Under the pieces are notes generated by a model. That model did no database searches and was not told the origin of the DNA. It saw only the letters and a program-made list of their open reading frames with translations. Made by a program: the position numbers and the translations under genes. A DNA stretch of 64,000 nucleotides from Hippophae tibetana. Lineage: Eukaryota > Streptophyta > Magnoliopsida > Rosales > Elaeagnaceae. Positions 63,990-64,000 of this stretch are shown here, in pieces (positions within the stretch are counted from its first letter, which is position 1; each line of letters opens with the position of its first letter). The stretch covers positions 70,005,340-70,069,339 of the forward strand of contig CM072812.1 in NCBI GenBank assembly GCA_037013495.1, read 5' to 3'.

Positions 63990-64000
63990 AGTAGATAAAA

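Overview
The window is nuclear DNA from a eudicot plant. It is strongly AT-rich, split by introns and packed with decayed transposable elements. The eudicot call rests on a TIR-type resistance-gene fragment (this class is absent from grasses) and on a dicot-type phenylalanine ammonia-lyase. I cannot name the species from sequence alone.

Only one gene looks intact. It is a two-exon phenylalanine ammonia-lyase (PAL) gene at 10133-13644 on the + strand. It has the usual Arg-codon phase-2 intron, the Ala-Ser-Gly cofactor triad, and both AC-I and AC-II MYB-type boxes in its promoter. Two other host genes survive as fragments: an amino acid permease piece (40385-40785) and a TIR-NLR first exon (53192-53626).

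Layout. 1-3351: two nested 5' parts of Ty1/copia elements on the - strand (Copia-1 inside Copia-2). 3522-9051: Copia-3, a complete but dead element with two old LTRs. 9052-13761: PAL promoter, gene and poly(A) region. 15400-20440: two Ty3/gypsy remnants (+). 20767-22185: a copia integrase/RT fragment (-). 22195-28060: a degenerate endogenous caulimovirid (-), ending at a perfect 21-bp hairpin. 28120-29712, 30937-32953 and 50330-52224: three diverged copies of one roughly 1.6-2 kb LTR-like repeat, the first inverted. 33887-48974: a candidate large CACTA-type element that would contain Copia-5 (34926-39323), the permease fragment, and a well-defined smaller CACTA element (41024-48102, 3-bp target duplication TTG). 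53192-53626: the TIR fragment. 53739-58030 and 58144-63278: two copia elements (Copia-6 +, Copia-7 -). Both lie in one copy of a roughly 150-bp tandem duplication whose second, uninterrupted copy sits at 63306-63450. 63701-63989: a GC-rich minisatellite.

The strongest structural story is nesting. A copia (Copia-5), a captured host gene piece and an intact-ended CACTA all appear to lie inside an older CACTA. That CACTA in turn splits an LTR-bounded element with no recognisable genes (the 30937/50330 repeat pair). I found no CRISPR, no RNA gene, and no new protein system. The unusual content lies in the architecture.
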